In this document: positions 38,475-46,701 of the stretch, piece by piece
Numbering within the stretch: the stretch's first letter is position 1
Layout: the number at the start of each line of letters is the position of its first letter
Origin: Halomonas sp.
GTDB lineage: Bacteria; Pseudomonadota; Gammaproteobacteria; Pseudomonadales; Halomonadaceae
Reading direction: 5' to 3'
Assembly: GCF_029263665.1 (NCBI RefSeq)
Contig: NZ_JAJUFQ010000007.1
Coordinates: forward strand, 62,001-126,000
DNA length: 64,000 bases
The notes under the pieces: model-generated
Database searches by the model: none
Told to the model about the DNA's origin: nothing
What the model saw: the letters and a program-made list of their open reading frames with translations, nothing else
Position numbers and translations under genes: made by a program

Positions 38475-39800
38475 GTGTCGTCTCTCAAGGATAGCTTTGC
38501 CAGTCTGCCTCGCATCACTGCTCTCGCCTGGCCGATCATCCTGTCCAATATTACCGTGCCACTGCTCGGCCTGGTCGATACGGCTGTGGTTGGACACCTG
38601 TCAGATTCCCGATACCTGGCTGGTGTCACCTTGGGCGCCACACTGTTCAGCTTCCTCTATTGGAGCTTCGGCTTCCTGCGCATGGGCACTACTGGCCTCA
38701 CATCCCAGGCCTATGGTCGTGAACGGGACGACGAGGTACGTCACCTTCTCGGCCAGTCGCTGATCTTGGCCCTTTGTATCGGCACCCTGCTGATTGCATT
38801 GGGTCACCCCCTCATTCACCTGGGTTTATGGTTACTGGATGGCAGCCCAGAAGCCACAGGGCTGGCCGCCAGCTACGCCGGCATACGCCTGCTTTCCGCT
38901 CCTGCTGTCCTGGCCAACTATGCCATTCTTGGCTGGTTCCTGGGCCAACAGAACAGTCGCGTCACGCTGATGCTGTTGCTGGTCAACAATGGTGTGAACA
39001 TTGCCTTCGACCTGCTTTTCGTGGTGAGCCTGGGCATGACCAGCGACGGTGTCGCCTGGGCATCAGTGATTGCCGACTACAGTGCCCTGATGCTTGGCCT
39101 CTGGTTGTGCCGCAAACGCCTTGGTCTGCTGACTGGGCACTTTGAAACACCGCACCTGTTCAGGTTGTCAGCCTATACCGAGCTATTCTCGATCAATGCC
39201 AACCTGTTCGTAAGAACCCTGGGACTACTGTTTGCCAGCGCCTTCTTCACCGCCCAGGGCGCAGCACAGGGAGACACCATACTGGCCGCCAATGCGGTGC
39301 TGATGCAGTTCATCATGCTGACGTCCTATGCCCTGGACGGGTTCGCCAATGCCGCCGAGGCACTCACCGGCCATGCCATCGGCCGCCGGCGTTTCAACGA
39401 GTTCGCCTCCGCTGTACGCGGTGCTGCGCTATGCTCTTTGCTCAGCGCCATCCTGGCCAGTCTGGCCTTTGCGCTGGGTGGTAACGCCCTGATCTCCCTG
39501 CTCACCGGACTTCCCGAGGTGCGAGCCAGTGCAGCAGACTATCTACCATGGATGGTGATCATGCCATTGGTCGCGGTATGGAGTTATCTGCTCGATGGCG
39601 TTTTCATTGGCGCCACCGCCATTGCCGAGATGCGCAACTCCATCTTCATCGCGCTCGCGATTTACCTGCCGGCATGGTGGCTGACACAGGGGCTCGGCAA
39701 TCATGGCCTATGGCTTGCTTTCACCCTCTTCACGGTCGTGCGTTCCACGGTACTGATCGCTTACTATCATATCTATCGCAGCAGCCGGTGGAGTTCCTGA
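38475..39800 (+). CDS. MATE-family efflux transporter (DinF subgroup)
   Basis: This 441-residue protein has 12 membrane segments and MATE hallmarks near the N-terminus: ALAWPIILSNITVPLLGLVDT and VVGHLSD. The start is a GTG at 38475 with AAGGGG six bases upstream; the longer frame adds a basic, non-membrane extension. DinF-type proteins export toxic organic cations or bile salts using Na+ or H+. Confidence 0.88.
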   Translation: MSSLKDSFASLPRITALAWPIILSNITVPLLGLVDTAVVGHLSDSRYLAGVTLGATLFSFLYWSFGFLRMGTTGLTSQAYGRERDDEVRHLLGQSLILALCIGTLLIALGHPLIHLGLWLLDGSPEATGLAASYAGIRLLSAPAVLANYAILGWFLGQQNSRVTLMLLLVNNGVNIAFDLLFVVSLGMTSDGVAWASVIADYSALMLGLWLCRKRLGLLTGHFETPHLFRLSAYTELFSINANLFVRTLGLLFASAFFTAQGAAQGDTILAANAVLMQFIMLTSYALDGFANAAEALTGHAIGRRRFNEFASAVRGAALCSLLSAILASLAFALGGNALISLLTGLPEVRASAADYLPWMVIMPLVAVWSYLLDGVFIGATAIAEMRNSIFIALAIYLPAWWLTQGLGNHGLWLAFTLFTVVRSTVLIAYYHIYRSSRWSS

Positions 39801-39890
39801 ACACGACCTGTGGTTGCCAGTGAACCGGTTGCTTTATCGCCAGGGCCAGGCAAGGCCCTCCCTCAACAATCAGAAAAAGCGATACACGCC

Positions 39891-41198
39891 ATGCTTAGAG
39901 CCCTGTCACGACCCGCTGTGAAGCTGGTCGAACGCTATCTGCCCGACCCTTATATCTTCGTTTTGCTGTTGACCCTGATTGCGGCTGTTGCCGCCATTGC
40001 CATTCAGCATAAGTCGCCGCTGGCAGTGATCGACTACTGGGGCAATGGTTTCTGGAGCCTGCTGCAGTTCTCCATGCAGATGCTGCTGGTACTGGTCACT
40101 GGTTATATGCTGGCCAGCTCTCCTCCCGTGAAACGCCTGCTCGATCATCTTGCCAGCTACGCCAAGAATGCAGGTGCCGCCGTCGTTCTCGTTACGCTGG
40201 TCTCACTCATCGCCAGTTGGATCAATTGGGGTTTCGGGCTAGTAGTTGGTGCATTATTCGCCAAGGCCCTGGCCCGCCAGGTAAAGGTCGATTACCGCTT
40301 GCTGGTCGCCAGTGCTTACTCCGGCTTCATTGTCTGGCATGGCGGACTGGCCGGTTCCGTACCGCTGACCATTGCCACCGAAGGCCATTTCATGCAGGAG
40401 AGCATCGGCATCGTATCCACTGCTGATACGATCTTCTCCTATTTCAACCTGATTCTGGTGGCAGCACTGTTCGTCGCTGTTCCATTGGTCAATCGCCTGA
40501 TGCTGCCCAGCGAGAGCGAAAGCATCTATGTGGACCCTGCCCTGCTCGGCGCCGAGGAAGAACCGCGGGTACGCATCACTCGACCGGCAGAGCGCCTGGA
40601 AAACAGCATGACCCTGGCCATGCTGGTAGGCTTACCAGGGCTGATCTATCTGATCAGCTACTTCGTGAGCGGCGGGGGCCTCAACCTGAATGTCGTCAAC
40701 TTCCTGTTCCTGTTTCTGGCCATCGTGCTGCACCGCACCCCTCAGAGCCTTCTCAACAGTCTGCAGGAAGCCATCAAGGGTGGGGCCGGTATTGTCATCC
40801 AGTTTCCTTTTTACGCCGGTATCATGGCCATCATGGTGCAGTCGGGACTGGCCGAGACACTATCCCAGGCAATGATTTCCTTTGCCACGGAAACCACCTT
40901 GCCTTTCTGGACATTTATCAGCGCTGGCGTGGTCAACATGTTCGTCCCGTCAGGTGGCGGTCAGTGGGCAGTGCAGGCACCCGTAGTCGTTCCCGCCGCT
41001 CAGGCACTTGGCGTCGATATTCCTCGTGCTGCCATGGCCGTGGCCTGGGGAGATGCCTGGACCAACCTGCTACAACCCTTCTGGGCCTTGCCTGTACTGG
41101 GCATTGCCGGCCTCAAGGCCAAGGACATCATGGGCTTCTGCCTGATACAGCTGTTTGTCACAGGAGCCATCATCGGCGCCTGCCTGACTTGGCTATAA
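39891..41198 (+). CDS. Short-chain fatty-acid transporter, AtoE family
   Basis: This 435-residue permease has about ten membrane helices with the family segments INWGFGLVVGALFAKAL, YSGFIVWHGGLAGSVPLTIA and VNMFVPSGGGQWAVQAPVV. AtoE proteins bring in acetoacetate or short-chain fatty acids. The ATG at 39891 (MLRALSRPAVKLVER) is preferred over an upstream start that adds 27 non-conserved residues. It is 17 bp upstream of a thioesterase, suggesting a role in short-chain acyl metabolism. Confidence 0.88.
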   Translation: MLRALSRPAVKLVERYLPDPYIFVLLLTLIAAVAAIAIQHKSPLAVIDYWGNGFWSLLQFSMQMLLVLVTGYMLASSPPVKRLLDHLASYAKNAGAAVVLVTLVSLIASWINWGFGLVVGALFAKALARQVKVDYRLLVASAYSGFIVWHGGLAGSVPLTIATEGHFMQESIGIVSTADTIFSYFNLILVAALFVAVPLVNRLMLPSESESIYVDPALLGAEEEPRVRITRPAERLENSMTLAMLVGLPGLIYLISYFVSGGGLNLNVVNFLFLFLAIVLHRTPQSLLNSLQEAIKGGAGIVIQFPFYAGIMAIMVQSGLAETLSQAMISFATETTLPFWTFISAGVVNMFVPSGGGQWAVQAPVVVPAAQALGVDIPRAAMAVAWGDAWTNLLQPFWALPVLGIAGLKAKDIMGFCLIQLFVTGAIIGACLTWL

Positions 41199-41215
41199 GA
41201 CCACTGACAAGACAA

Positions 41216-41743
41216 ATGGATACAACGATGGAAGATCATAGCCTGCCCGGCCAGCACGAACTGACCATGACGGTCTTGATGACCCCTGATATGGCGAATT
41301 TCAGTGGCAAGGTTCACGGCGGCGCTATCCTCAAGCTGCTTGATGAAGTCGCCTACGCTTGTGCCAGCCGCTACTCCGGCCATTATGTGGTCACGTTGTC
41401 AGTGGATCAGGTACTGTTCAAGCAGCCGATCCATGTGGGGGAACTGGTCACCTTCCTGGCCAGTATCAACCACGTTGGCCGCTCCTCCATGGAAGTCGGG
41501 ATCAAGGTCGTCGCCGAGAATATCCAGCAGAAGATCATCCGTCATACCAATAGCTGCTACCTGACCATGGTGGCAGTGGACCCGGATGGCCGGCCGGCTC
41601 CTGTGCAGCCACTGCAACTGGATACACCTATTCGCAAGCTGCGTTTTGAGAAAGCTGCCCTGCGAAAGAAGCTGCGCAAGCAGGAAGCCGCCGGCGAACT
41701 ACAGGCACAATCCAGGTTCGACAGCGACGCAACCAACACGTAA
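41216..41743 (+). CDS. Acyl-CoA thioesterase (hot-dog, YciA/BFIT type)
   Basis: This 175-residue single hot-dog thioesterase has the catalytic segment NFSGKVHGGAILKLLDEVAY and VGRSSMEVGIKV. It hydrolyses acyl-CoAs. It lies 17 bp after the AtoE-like gene, with its own terminator. A second Met at 41228 is also possible; neither has a strong ribosome site. Confidence 0.87.
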   Translation: MDTTMEDHSLPGQHELTMTVLMTPDMANFSGKVHGGAILKLLDEVAYACASRYSGHYVVTLSVDQVLFKQPIHVGELVTFLASINHVGRSSMEVGIKVVAENIQQKIIRHTNSCYLTMVAVDPDGRPAPVQPLQLDTPIRKLRFEKAALRKKLRKQEAAGELQAQSRFDSDATNT

Positions 41744-41762
41744 GACTATCCATCCAGCAACT

Positions 41763-41795
41763 AAAAGGGCTGTCCAGTCGAGGGCAGCCCTTTTT
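41763..41795 (+). terminator. Intrinsic terminator
   Basis: AAAAGGGCTG and CAGCCCTTTTT form a near-perfect stem with a T-tract, 19 bp after the thioesterase. It may also work for the minus-strand I78 gene because A residues are on the left side. Confidence 0.85.
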
Positions 41796-41868
41796 ATCTG
41801 CGCACGTCCATCTTCAACGTATTCAGCAGCACATCAATCAGCGGGTCACAGCAGACAACAGGTATCTA

Positions 41869-42192
41869 TCAGCCGCAGACAAGCGACTCGATGACATCAT
41901 TGTCGTCCAACTTCACGTTCAGGCGATCTTGACGGAAATCCATGGTCGCCACATCACCAGGACGCAATACTCTCAAAGCCTTGGCACCACTTCCGCCCAA
42001 TAATTGCTCGTCGAGGCTTGACTGGTACGGGCTACCGACATGCTGCTGAATGGCATCGGCATTGCAAGGTGCCTGAGCCCCCATTTTCGGCGGCATGGGC
42101 GCTGGCTCGGATGGTGCTGTCTGGGCGGAAGACTGGCAGCCGACCATACTCACAGCGGCAAGCATCAACAGTCCGGGGAAGAATCGCTTCAT
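41869..42192 (-). CDS. I78-family peptidase inhibitor-like lipoprotein
   Basis: This 107-residue lipoprotein has a lipobox at Cys19 (VGCQ) and an inhibitor I78 domain with CNADAIQQHVG, LRVLRPGDVATMDFRQDRL and the C-terminal ESLVCG. Members inhibit serine proteases such as elastase; a role at the cell envelope is inferred. The start is the ATG at 42192; an upstream in-frame segment would hide the signal peptide. Confidence 0.85.
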   Translation of the reverse strand: MKRFFPGLLMLAAVSMVGCQSSAQTAPSEPAPMPPKMGAQAPCNADAIQQHVGSPYQSSLDEQLLGGSGAKALRVLRPGDVATMDFRQDRLNVKLDDNDVIESLVCG

Positions 42193-42307
42193 GTCTGGCC
42201 TCCATTGCCAATAGATGCATTTGCGAAGACTCAGAATATAACGCTTGATAACGGGGGAGCCCAATAGGCTCCCTCGGTCATGCAGAGGAAATATTACGCA
42301 AATGGGG

Positions 42308-42442
42308 TTATTTATTTGCGCTATTCTGGATGGCTTCCCCACCTTTCTCGATATCCTGCCCTACGCCTCTCCAAGTGTTGCAGCCAGTCAGCACTGCCAT
42401 GGTGAGCAGCGAAATCAATACAAGTGACAACATTCTCTTCAT
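42308..42442 (-). CDS. Entericidin-family small lipoprotein
   Basis: This 44-residue product has the pattern of entericidin A/B lipoproteins: a hydrophobic signal peptide (MKRMLSLVLISLLTMAVL), lipobox TGCNT, then RGVGQDIEKGGEAIQ. GGGAG lies eight bases upstream of the ATG at 42442. Entericidins are thought to act in stationary-phase and toxin-antidote functions, but most are uncharacterised. It was found by reading the minus strand directly; it is shorter than the usual ORF cutoff. Confidence 0.85.
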   Translation of the reverse strand: MKRMLSLVLISLLTMAVLTGCNTWRGVGQDIEKGGEAIQNSANK

Positions 42443-42584
42443 GCTTCCAGCTCCCTTCATTTTTCAAACGGCAACAATGCTTTTATCCATCATGGTGGCA
42501 CCATGGTCAACTAGCTAAATAACCGACTAGCTGATATTAGCCCCCAATGCCAGCTGCACGGCCTTCGACGTTATCCACAGCCCC

Positions 42585-43328
42585 TTACAGTAGCAGCCTG
42601 AGGATAATCACCACGATGACAGCCAAGGTTAGCCATTTGACCACCATCGCTCCACGAGCGCTCACATTGACCTTCACTGCCAACCAGGCTCCGGTCATGC
42701 TTCCCATTGCCAGCACTAAACCATAGCTCCAGCGCACCTGGTCATGCCACAGAAACATGGCCAATGCGGGCAAAGTGTATACCAGCACAATCAGCACTTT
42801 AAAAGCATTGACCTGAGCCAGGTCAATCTTGAGCATGCGATACAGCACAATGATGAACAGAATACCCACTCCGACTTGCAGGAAACCGCCGTACACACCG
42901 ATGGCAAACATGGCGAGATACACGGCTGGAGTCAGCCGGTCTCTGGACAACGGTCGGGTATCCAGTTTGGGCTGAGGCAACATCATGATCACTGCGGCAC
43001 AACTCATGACCACCACCAGAATATGCTGGAACAGAGCATCACTGATATTCAGCGCTAGCCATACCCCCAATAGAGACCCCACAACGGCAGGCAAGGACAG
43101 GCGCAAGCTCAGATCAAGGTGCCGCGAGCCAGCCCGCAAGAAACTGGCAACGGCAGCGACACTTTGAAAAGTGATGGAAACCCGATTGGTGCCATTGGCG
43201 ACCTGTGGAGGCAAACCGAAGAACATCAACAGTGGCAGTGTCAGCATGGAGCCTCCAGCAGCCAGCACATTGATGAAGCCTGCCACGACACCAATGCCGA
43301 GCAAGGCAGTGGCTTCAAATAGCGTCAT
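42585..43328 (-). CDS. TSUP (TauE/SafE) family permease
   Basis: This 247-residue inner-membrane protein has eight hydrophobic helices and the TSUP segments GFINVLAAGGSMLTLPLL in the N-terminal half and IGVYGGFLQVGVGILFI in the C-terminal half, the two repeats of the family. Such permeases move sulfite, sulfonates or other anions; the substrate is not shown. Confidence 0.88.
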   Translation of the reverse strand: MTLFEATALLGIGVVAGFINVLAAGGSMLTLPLLMFFGLPPQVANGTNRVSITFQSVAAVASFLRAGSRHLDLSLRLSLPAVVGSLLGVWLALNISDALFQHILVVVMSCAAVIMMLPQPKLDTRPLSRDRLTPAVYLAMFAIGVYGGFLQVGVGILFIIVLYRMLKIDLAQVNAFKVLIVLVYTLPALAMFLWHDQVRWSYGLVLAMGSMTGAWLAVKVNVSARGAMVVKWLTLAVIVVIILRLLL

Positions 43329-43384
43329 GGGCGATCCTTGTCCTGTGTTATTGCGATCTCACCAGCGAACTGAGACCCCCTGTC

Positions 43385-43810
43385 ATGAACCACTTTTCCC
43401 TGCACCCCCGTCTTGCGGCTGACAGCCATCTCATCACCCACCTGCCCTTGTGCGAACTCAGGTTGATGGATGATGCCCGTTACCCATGGCTGATTCTGAT
43501 CCCTCGTCGTCCTGCCATCAGCGAGGTCTTCGAGCTGTCCGAACGCGACCAGCAGCAGATGTGGCGTGAAGCTACCCAACTCGGTCAGGCACTGAAACAG
43601 CAATACCAGGGAGACAAGATCAACATCGCTACCCTTGGCAATATGGTGGCGCAATTGCATCTCCATGTGATACTGCGTCACCAGGACGACCCCGCCTGGC
43701 CTGGCCCAGTATGGGGGCAGGGACAGGCAGAGGTTTACGACGATGCCCGTCTGGAGCAGATCAGCGAAGAGCTTCTGGCACTGGTCGATGATCTTACCCT
43801 GGGAGACTAG
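43385..43810 (+). CDS. HIT-like domain protein
   Basis: This 141-residue protein has the histidine-triad fold, with the motif reading QLHLHVI, so the first His is Gln. The catalytic His is still present. HIT proteins hydrolyse nucleotide phosphates or AMP conjugates; the Gln form is common in HIT subgroup proteins of Pseudomonas and relatives. Its end overlaps the convergent metal-permease gene by 4 bp. Confidence 0.85.
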   Translation: MNHFSLHPRLAADSHLITHLPLCELRLMDDARYPWLILIPRRPAISEVFELSERDQQQMWREATQLGQALKQQYQGDKINIATLGNMVAQLHLHVILRHQDDPAWPGPVWGQGQAEVYDDARLEQISEELLALVDDLTLGD

Positions 43811-44892
43811 CCTCCGATCAGCCCACTCCCACCTCTCGGAGCCACCAGTAACGGCAGGCTGCCTGCTCCTTGCTCGGCGTGAAGCAATAGCGACACACCG
43901 AGCACACAGATCACCACGCCCCCGGTCAAAGCCACCAGAGGCATGATCCATTCCACAGACCAATGGCGGTGGCTGGCCAGGCGTTGCTCTGCCCAGCCAC
44001 GCGCCAGGACACTGAGCAGTCCCAGCGTCGAGACGGTGACGGCAGTCCCCAGCGCCATGACCATCACCGCAGCTATCCCCATCAACGGCTGTCCCAGCAG
44101 GGTCGTCACTCCCATCAACAGAACGGCGCCGCTGCATGGCCTGGCACCGATGGCCAACACGGTCAGCCAGACAGTCCTTTTCTGCCCGGAGTCGGCAAGA
44201 TCCTCTGGAGACAGGTGATGATGTCCACCACAGCAGGCATGATCATGATGTTGATGAGCATGATCTTGATGGGAATGGTCTTGATGGAAATGGTGGTCGT
44301 GCACATGACCTGCAGGTACTTCAGTTGCACTCCGCCGTAGACGGATGAGGTCGCGTATCGCTCGCAGGCACAGCCACGCTCCCAGCAAGGCCACCAGCAC
44401 AAAGCTGAGCTGTTCTACCCGGATGACACTGCCCAGCGCCTCACGTGTCAGCCAGCCAAGTACATTAACCAGTACCAGCACGATGGCAATGGCTACCACG
44501 CCCTGAACTATCGCTGCAGCAAAGGATAGTCCCAGTGCCTTGCGCCAGCTTCCCGTCCCTTGCCGCTGCGATAGCAGGTAAGTGGACAGCACCGCCTTGC
44601 CATGACCAGGCCCAGCAGCATGGAAAATACCGTAGAACAAGCTCAAACCCAGCAGCGTCATCCATGCCTGGGGCGAAGGACTACGATTGACCAGGCTCAC
44701 TGCCTCAGTCATCTGGCGGTGGAGATCTCCCTGAACGCGATAGATCCAATGACTGACGTCGTCCATAACACCGGATGCCACACCCCAGAACAGCAAGCCA
44801 CCCAGTACTATCGCCGCGAGCAACAGAAACATCCCTGCCCAACGTATTCCAGCACGGCTTTCCGTACTGCGCGTCTTGGCCATCGCCTTCAT
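43807..44892 (-). CDS. Nickel/cobalt permease, NicO/RcnA family
   Basis: This 361-residue inner-membrane permease has the NicO motif IFHAAGPGHGKAVLSTYLLSQ in the first half and GARPCSGAVLLMG in the second. Between residues 196 and 226 lies a His-rich loop with about 15 His and two Cys, a metal-binding sensor or relay. Its start overlaps the DUF1007 gene stop by 4 bp. RcnA exports Ni/Co, while related NicO proteins import; the DUF1007 partner argues for uptake, but this is unproven. Confidence 0.88.
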   Translation of the reverse strand: MKAMAKTRSTESRAGIRWAGMFLLLAAIVLGGLLFWGVASGVMDDVSHWIYRVQGDLHRQMTEAVSLVNRSPSPQAWMTLLGLSLFYGIFHAAGPGHGKAVLSTYLLSQRQGTGSWRKALGLSFAAAIVQGVVAIAIVLVLVNVLGWLTREALGSVIRVEQLSFVLVALLGAWLCLRAIRDLIRLRRSATEVPAGHVHDHHFHQDHSHQDHAHQHHDHACCGGHHHLSPEDLADSGQKRTVWLTVLAIGARPCSGAVLLMGVTTLLGQPLMGIAAVMVMALGTAVTVSTLGLLSVLARGWAEQRLASHRHWSVEWIMPLVALTGGVVICVLGVSLLLHAEQGAGSLPLLVAPRGGSGLIGG

Positions 44893-45545
44893 CTGCAGTC
44901 CACCCGTCCAGTTTCAGCAAAGAACCGACCCAGCCGGGGGTCTCCTGTCTCATCGATATCAAGGCGCGATGCTTCGGCAACTTTCTCTGGATCAGGGTTG
45001 GCCTTGACGATCTCATGCTCGCAATTCAGCCTGTCCGGCACCACCAGAGCATTCGGCAACGGCGTCGAGCCGTCATCCTCGGCCTCGTGAACCACCTCAA
45101 TATAATAAGTCGGGTCATAGACCCGATAACTGAGTCGATGGCCGGCAAGCGTGATGGGTTTGCGCAATGGCAAGCGGAAATGCAGCACAATGCGGTCATT
45201 GCTATTCATGACCGTTGCCTCGGTCACTCCCTTGAAAGACAGCGCCTGACCATCCACCTCCGCTTCCGTGAAAAAACCTTGGGGAGCCAGGGTCCGCAGC
45301 ATGTCGCCGCGAAGTCGATCGAGCGCGACATTCATGCCATCAGGCTCTGCAGCCAGATCCTCAAGCAGCACCAGACTGTAGAAAGGATCCAGCCGCCAGG
45401 CCTGCTCGAGTGCTTGCAGACGCCCTTTGTCATCCACCTCAAGACGTACCGACAGGTCAATCCAGCTATGAGGGTGGGCTTCCACCACAACGGGTGCTGC
45501 CAATGACAGGACCATCACGATCAGCATGTTCAGAATGCTTCTCAC
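44889..45545 (-). CDS. DUF1007 periplasmic protein, metal transport partner
   Basis: This 218-residue protein has a signal peptide ending VVVEAHPHSWIDL; the first mature residues HPHSWID are the family signature and likely bind a metal. DUF1007 genes are often fused or linked to NicO permeases. It overlaps the neighbours on both sides by 4 bp. The C-terminus has VYDPTYYIEVV, also conserved. Confidence 0.88.
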   Translation of the reverse strand: MRSILNMLIVMVLSLAAPVVVEAHPHSWIDLSVRLEVDDKGRLQALEQAWRLDPFYSLVLLEDLAAEPDGMNVALDRLRGDMLRTLAPQGFFTEAEVDGQALSFKGVTEATVMNSNDRIVLHFRLPLRKPITLAGHRLSYRVYDPTYYIEVVHEAEDDGSTPLPNALVVPDRLNCEHEIVKANPDPEKVAEASRLDIDETGDPRLGRFFAETGRVDCR

Positions 45546-45922
45546 CGCGGATGCTCCCTACCCAGGCGTGACTGCAGGTCGATGAACAGGGGCTCAACCA
45601 CATTGCTCGGCAAGGCCCTACCCCCCCCCAGGGCTTGTATGGCAATACGGCTGCCGCCGCCAGAATCCTGCGTGACACGTATTTCAACCCGATAACCGGG
45701 ATAGCGTCCCAGAGCAGCATCAATGCGACCCAGGTTCCCATCGGCCTGGGTAATCACATAACCCCGCTCCATCATCAAAGCGAGACTCTCGTGCAACGCC
45801 GCCTGCGGTGTCGCTGGAGTGTGCATTTCTCGCGGTGGCTCCTGTGGTGCCGACGTTGTCGCACACCCCACCAATGAGACCAACAACAGCCCGGACAACG
45901 CCAGCCTTCTCATCCACCTCAT
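45542..45922 (-). CDS. Small lipoprotein linked to the metal permease operon
   Basis: This 126-residue lipoprotein has lipobox VGCA at Cys20 and a short domain with LALMMERGYVITQADGNLGR. I recognise no family. It overlaps the DUF1007 gene (ATGA) and the upstream lipoprotein (TAATG), so all four genes are one translational unit. Its pattern resembles the upstream lipoprotein (EKRDFLIRDTDTDLGVV), so the two are probably diverged paralogues. Confidence 0.75.
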   Translation of the reverse strand: MRWMRRLALSGLLLVSLVGCATTSAPQEPPREMHTPATPQAALHESLALMMERGYVITQADGNLGRIDAALGRYPGYRVEIRVTQDSGGGSRIAIQALGGGRALPSNVVEPLFIDLQSRLGREHPR

Positions 45923-46491
45923 TACGGCGCCTCCCCAGTGTTGTCCATACTGCTCCCGGAGCTGTTCATGGGTGTCATGTCCTGACGCAGGGCGACACAG
46001 AAGTTCGCATCGGATGCGCTGCGGAACTCACGCAGATCACCATTCCAGTCGAACAGGCGGATATCTCGACTGACGCGGACCTCACTATCGCTGAGCGCCA
46101 CGGATACACGCTCTATGCGCGTAGCATCATCCATCCCCCAACCCCAGCCACCGAAGCCCACTCCGACGCCGCTGCCCACGCTGACACCGCGCCCTACCCC
46201 GATCCCAATCCCGACCCGAGGCCGAATCGCATCAGCATTGTGGTAGATGGCACGCTCAGCATGCTCGGCATAGACCACCCCCAGATCCGTGTCAGTGTCA
46301 CGGATCAGAAAGTCTCGCTTCTCAAGTGCAGTGGCCACGTCGTTGAGATCCAGTGATCCAGGAATGATGCTCCAATGGCATTCTGCAGCGGGGTCCGGCT
46401 CGGCCATCGGCAGGCTCGTCGGGGTTGCCTGGCAACCAGCCAAGGCGACGGCCGCCAGCGATGCCAGTGGGAAAAATTTGGGCAAGCGCAT
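45922..46491 (-). CDS. Glycine-rich lipoprotein, first gene of the metal permease operon
   Basis: This 189-residue lipoprotein has lipobox LAGC and, in the middle, a run of alternating Val/Gly and Gly/Trp residues (GVGVGFGGWGWG), which suggests an extended or membrane-contact loop. The N-terminal domain contains the EKRDFLIRDTDTDLGVV pattern shared with the next gene. The ATG at 46491 follows GGAGGT. No family is recognised. Confidence 0.7.
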   Translation of the reverse strand: MRLPKFFPLASLAAVALAGCQATPTSLPMAEPDPAAECHWSIIPGSLDLNDVATALEKRDFLIRDTDTDLGVVYAEHAERAIYHNADAIRPRVGIGIGVGRGVSVGSGVGVGFGGWGWGMDDATRIERVSVALSDSEVRVSRDIRLFDWNGDLREFRSASDANFCVALRQDMTPMNSSGSSMDNTGEAP

Positions 46492-46605
46492 CACGACCTC
46501 CATGGAGCGGCTATGAAATACTTCCCCAGAGTCTACGCTGTCCCACGCCATCGGGAAACGCATCAACGGGCAGATGACACTCGTCGCAAATAGATGAGAT
46601 ATACA

Positions 46606-46624
46606 TATGGAAATATTTTCCATA
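46606..46624. promoter_or_regulatory. Palindromic operator candidate between metal operon and glxK
   Basis: TATGGAAA-TAT-TTTCCATA is a perfect 8-bp inverted repeat with a 3-base spacer in the 210-bp divergent gap. A second overlapping pair, CATATGGA (46605-46612) and TCCATATG (46633-46640), nests around it. It may be the site of a metal-responsive repressor, but it does not match the known Fur, Zur or NikR boxes that I can recall. Confidence 0.55.
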
Positions 46625-46701
46625 AAGTAGTCTCCATATGATGCCTGGCCTAGGCACAGAGAACACAAGTAAAGAGAACAACGCTAAGAGCGAGTCGCCT
46701 T

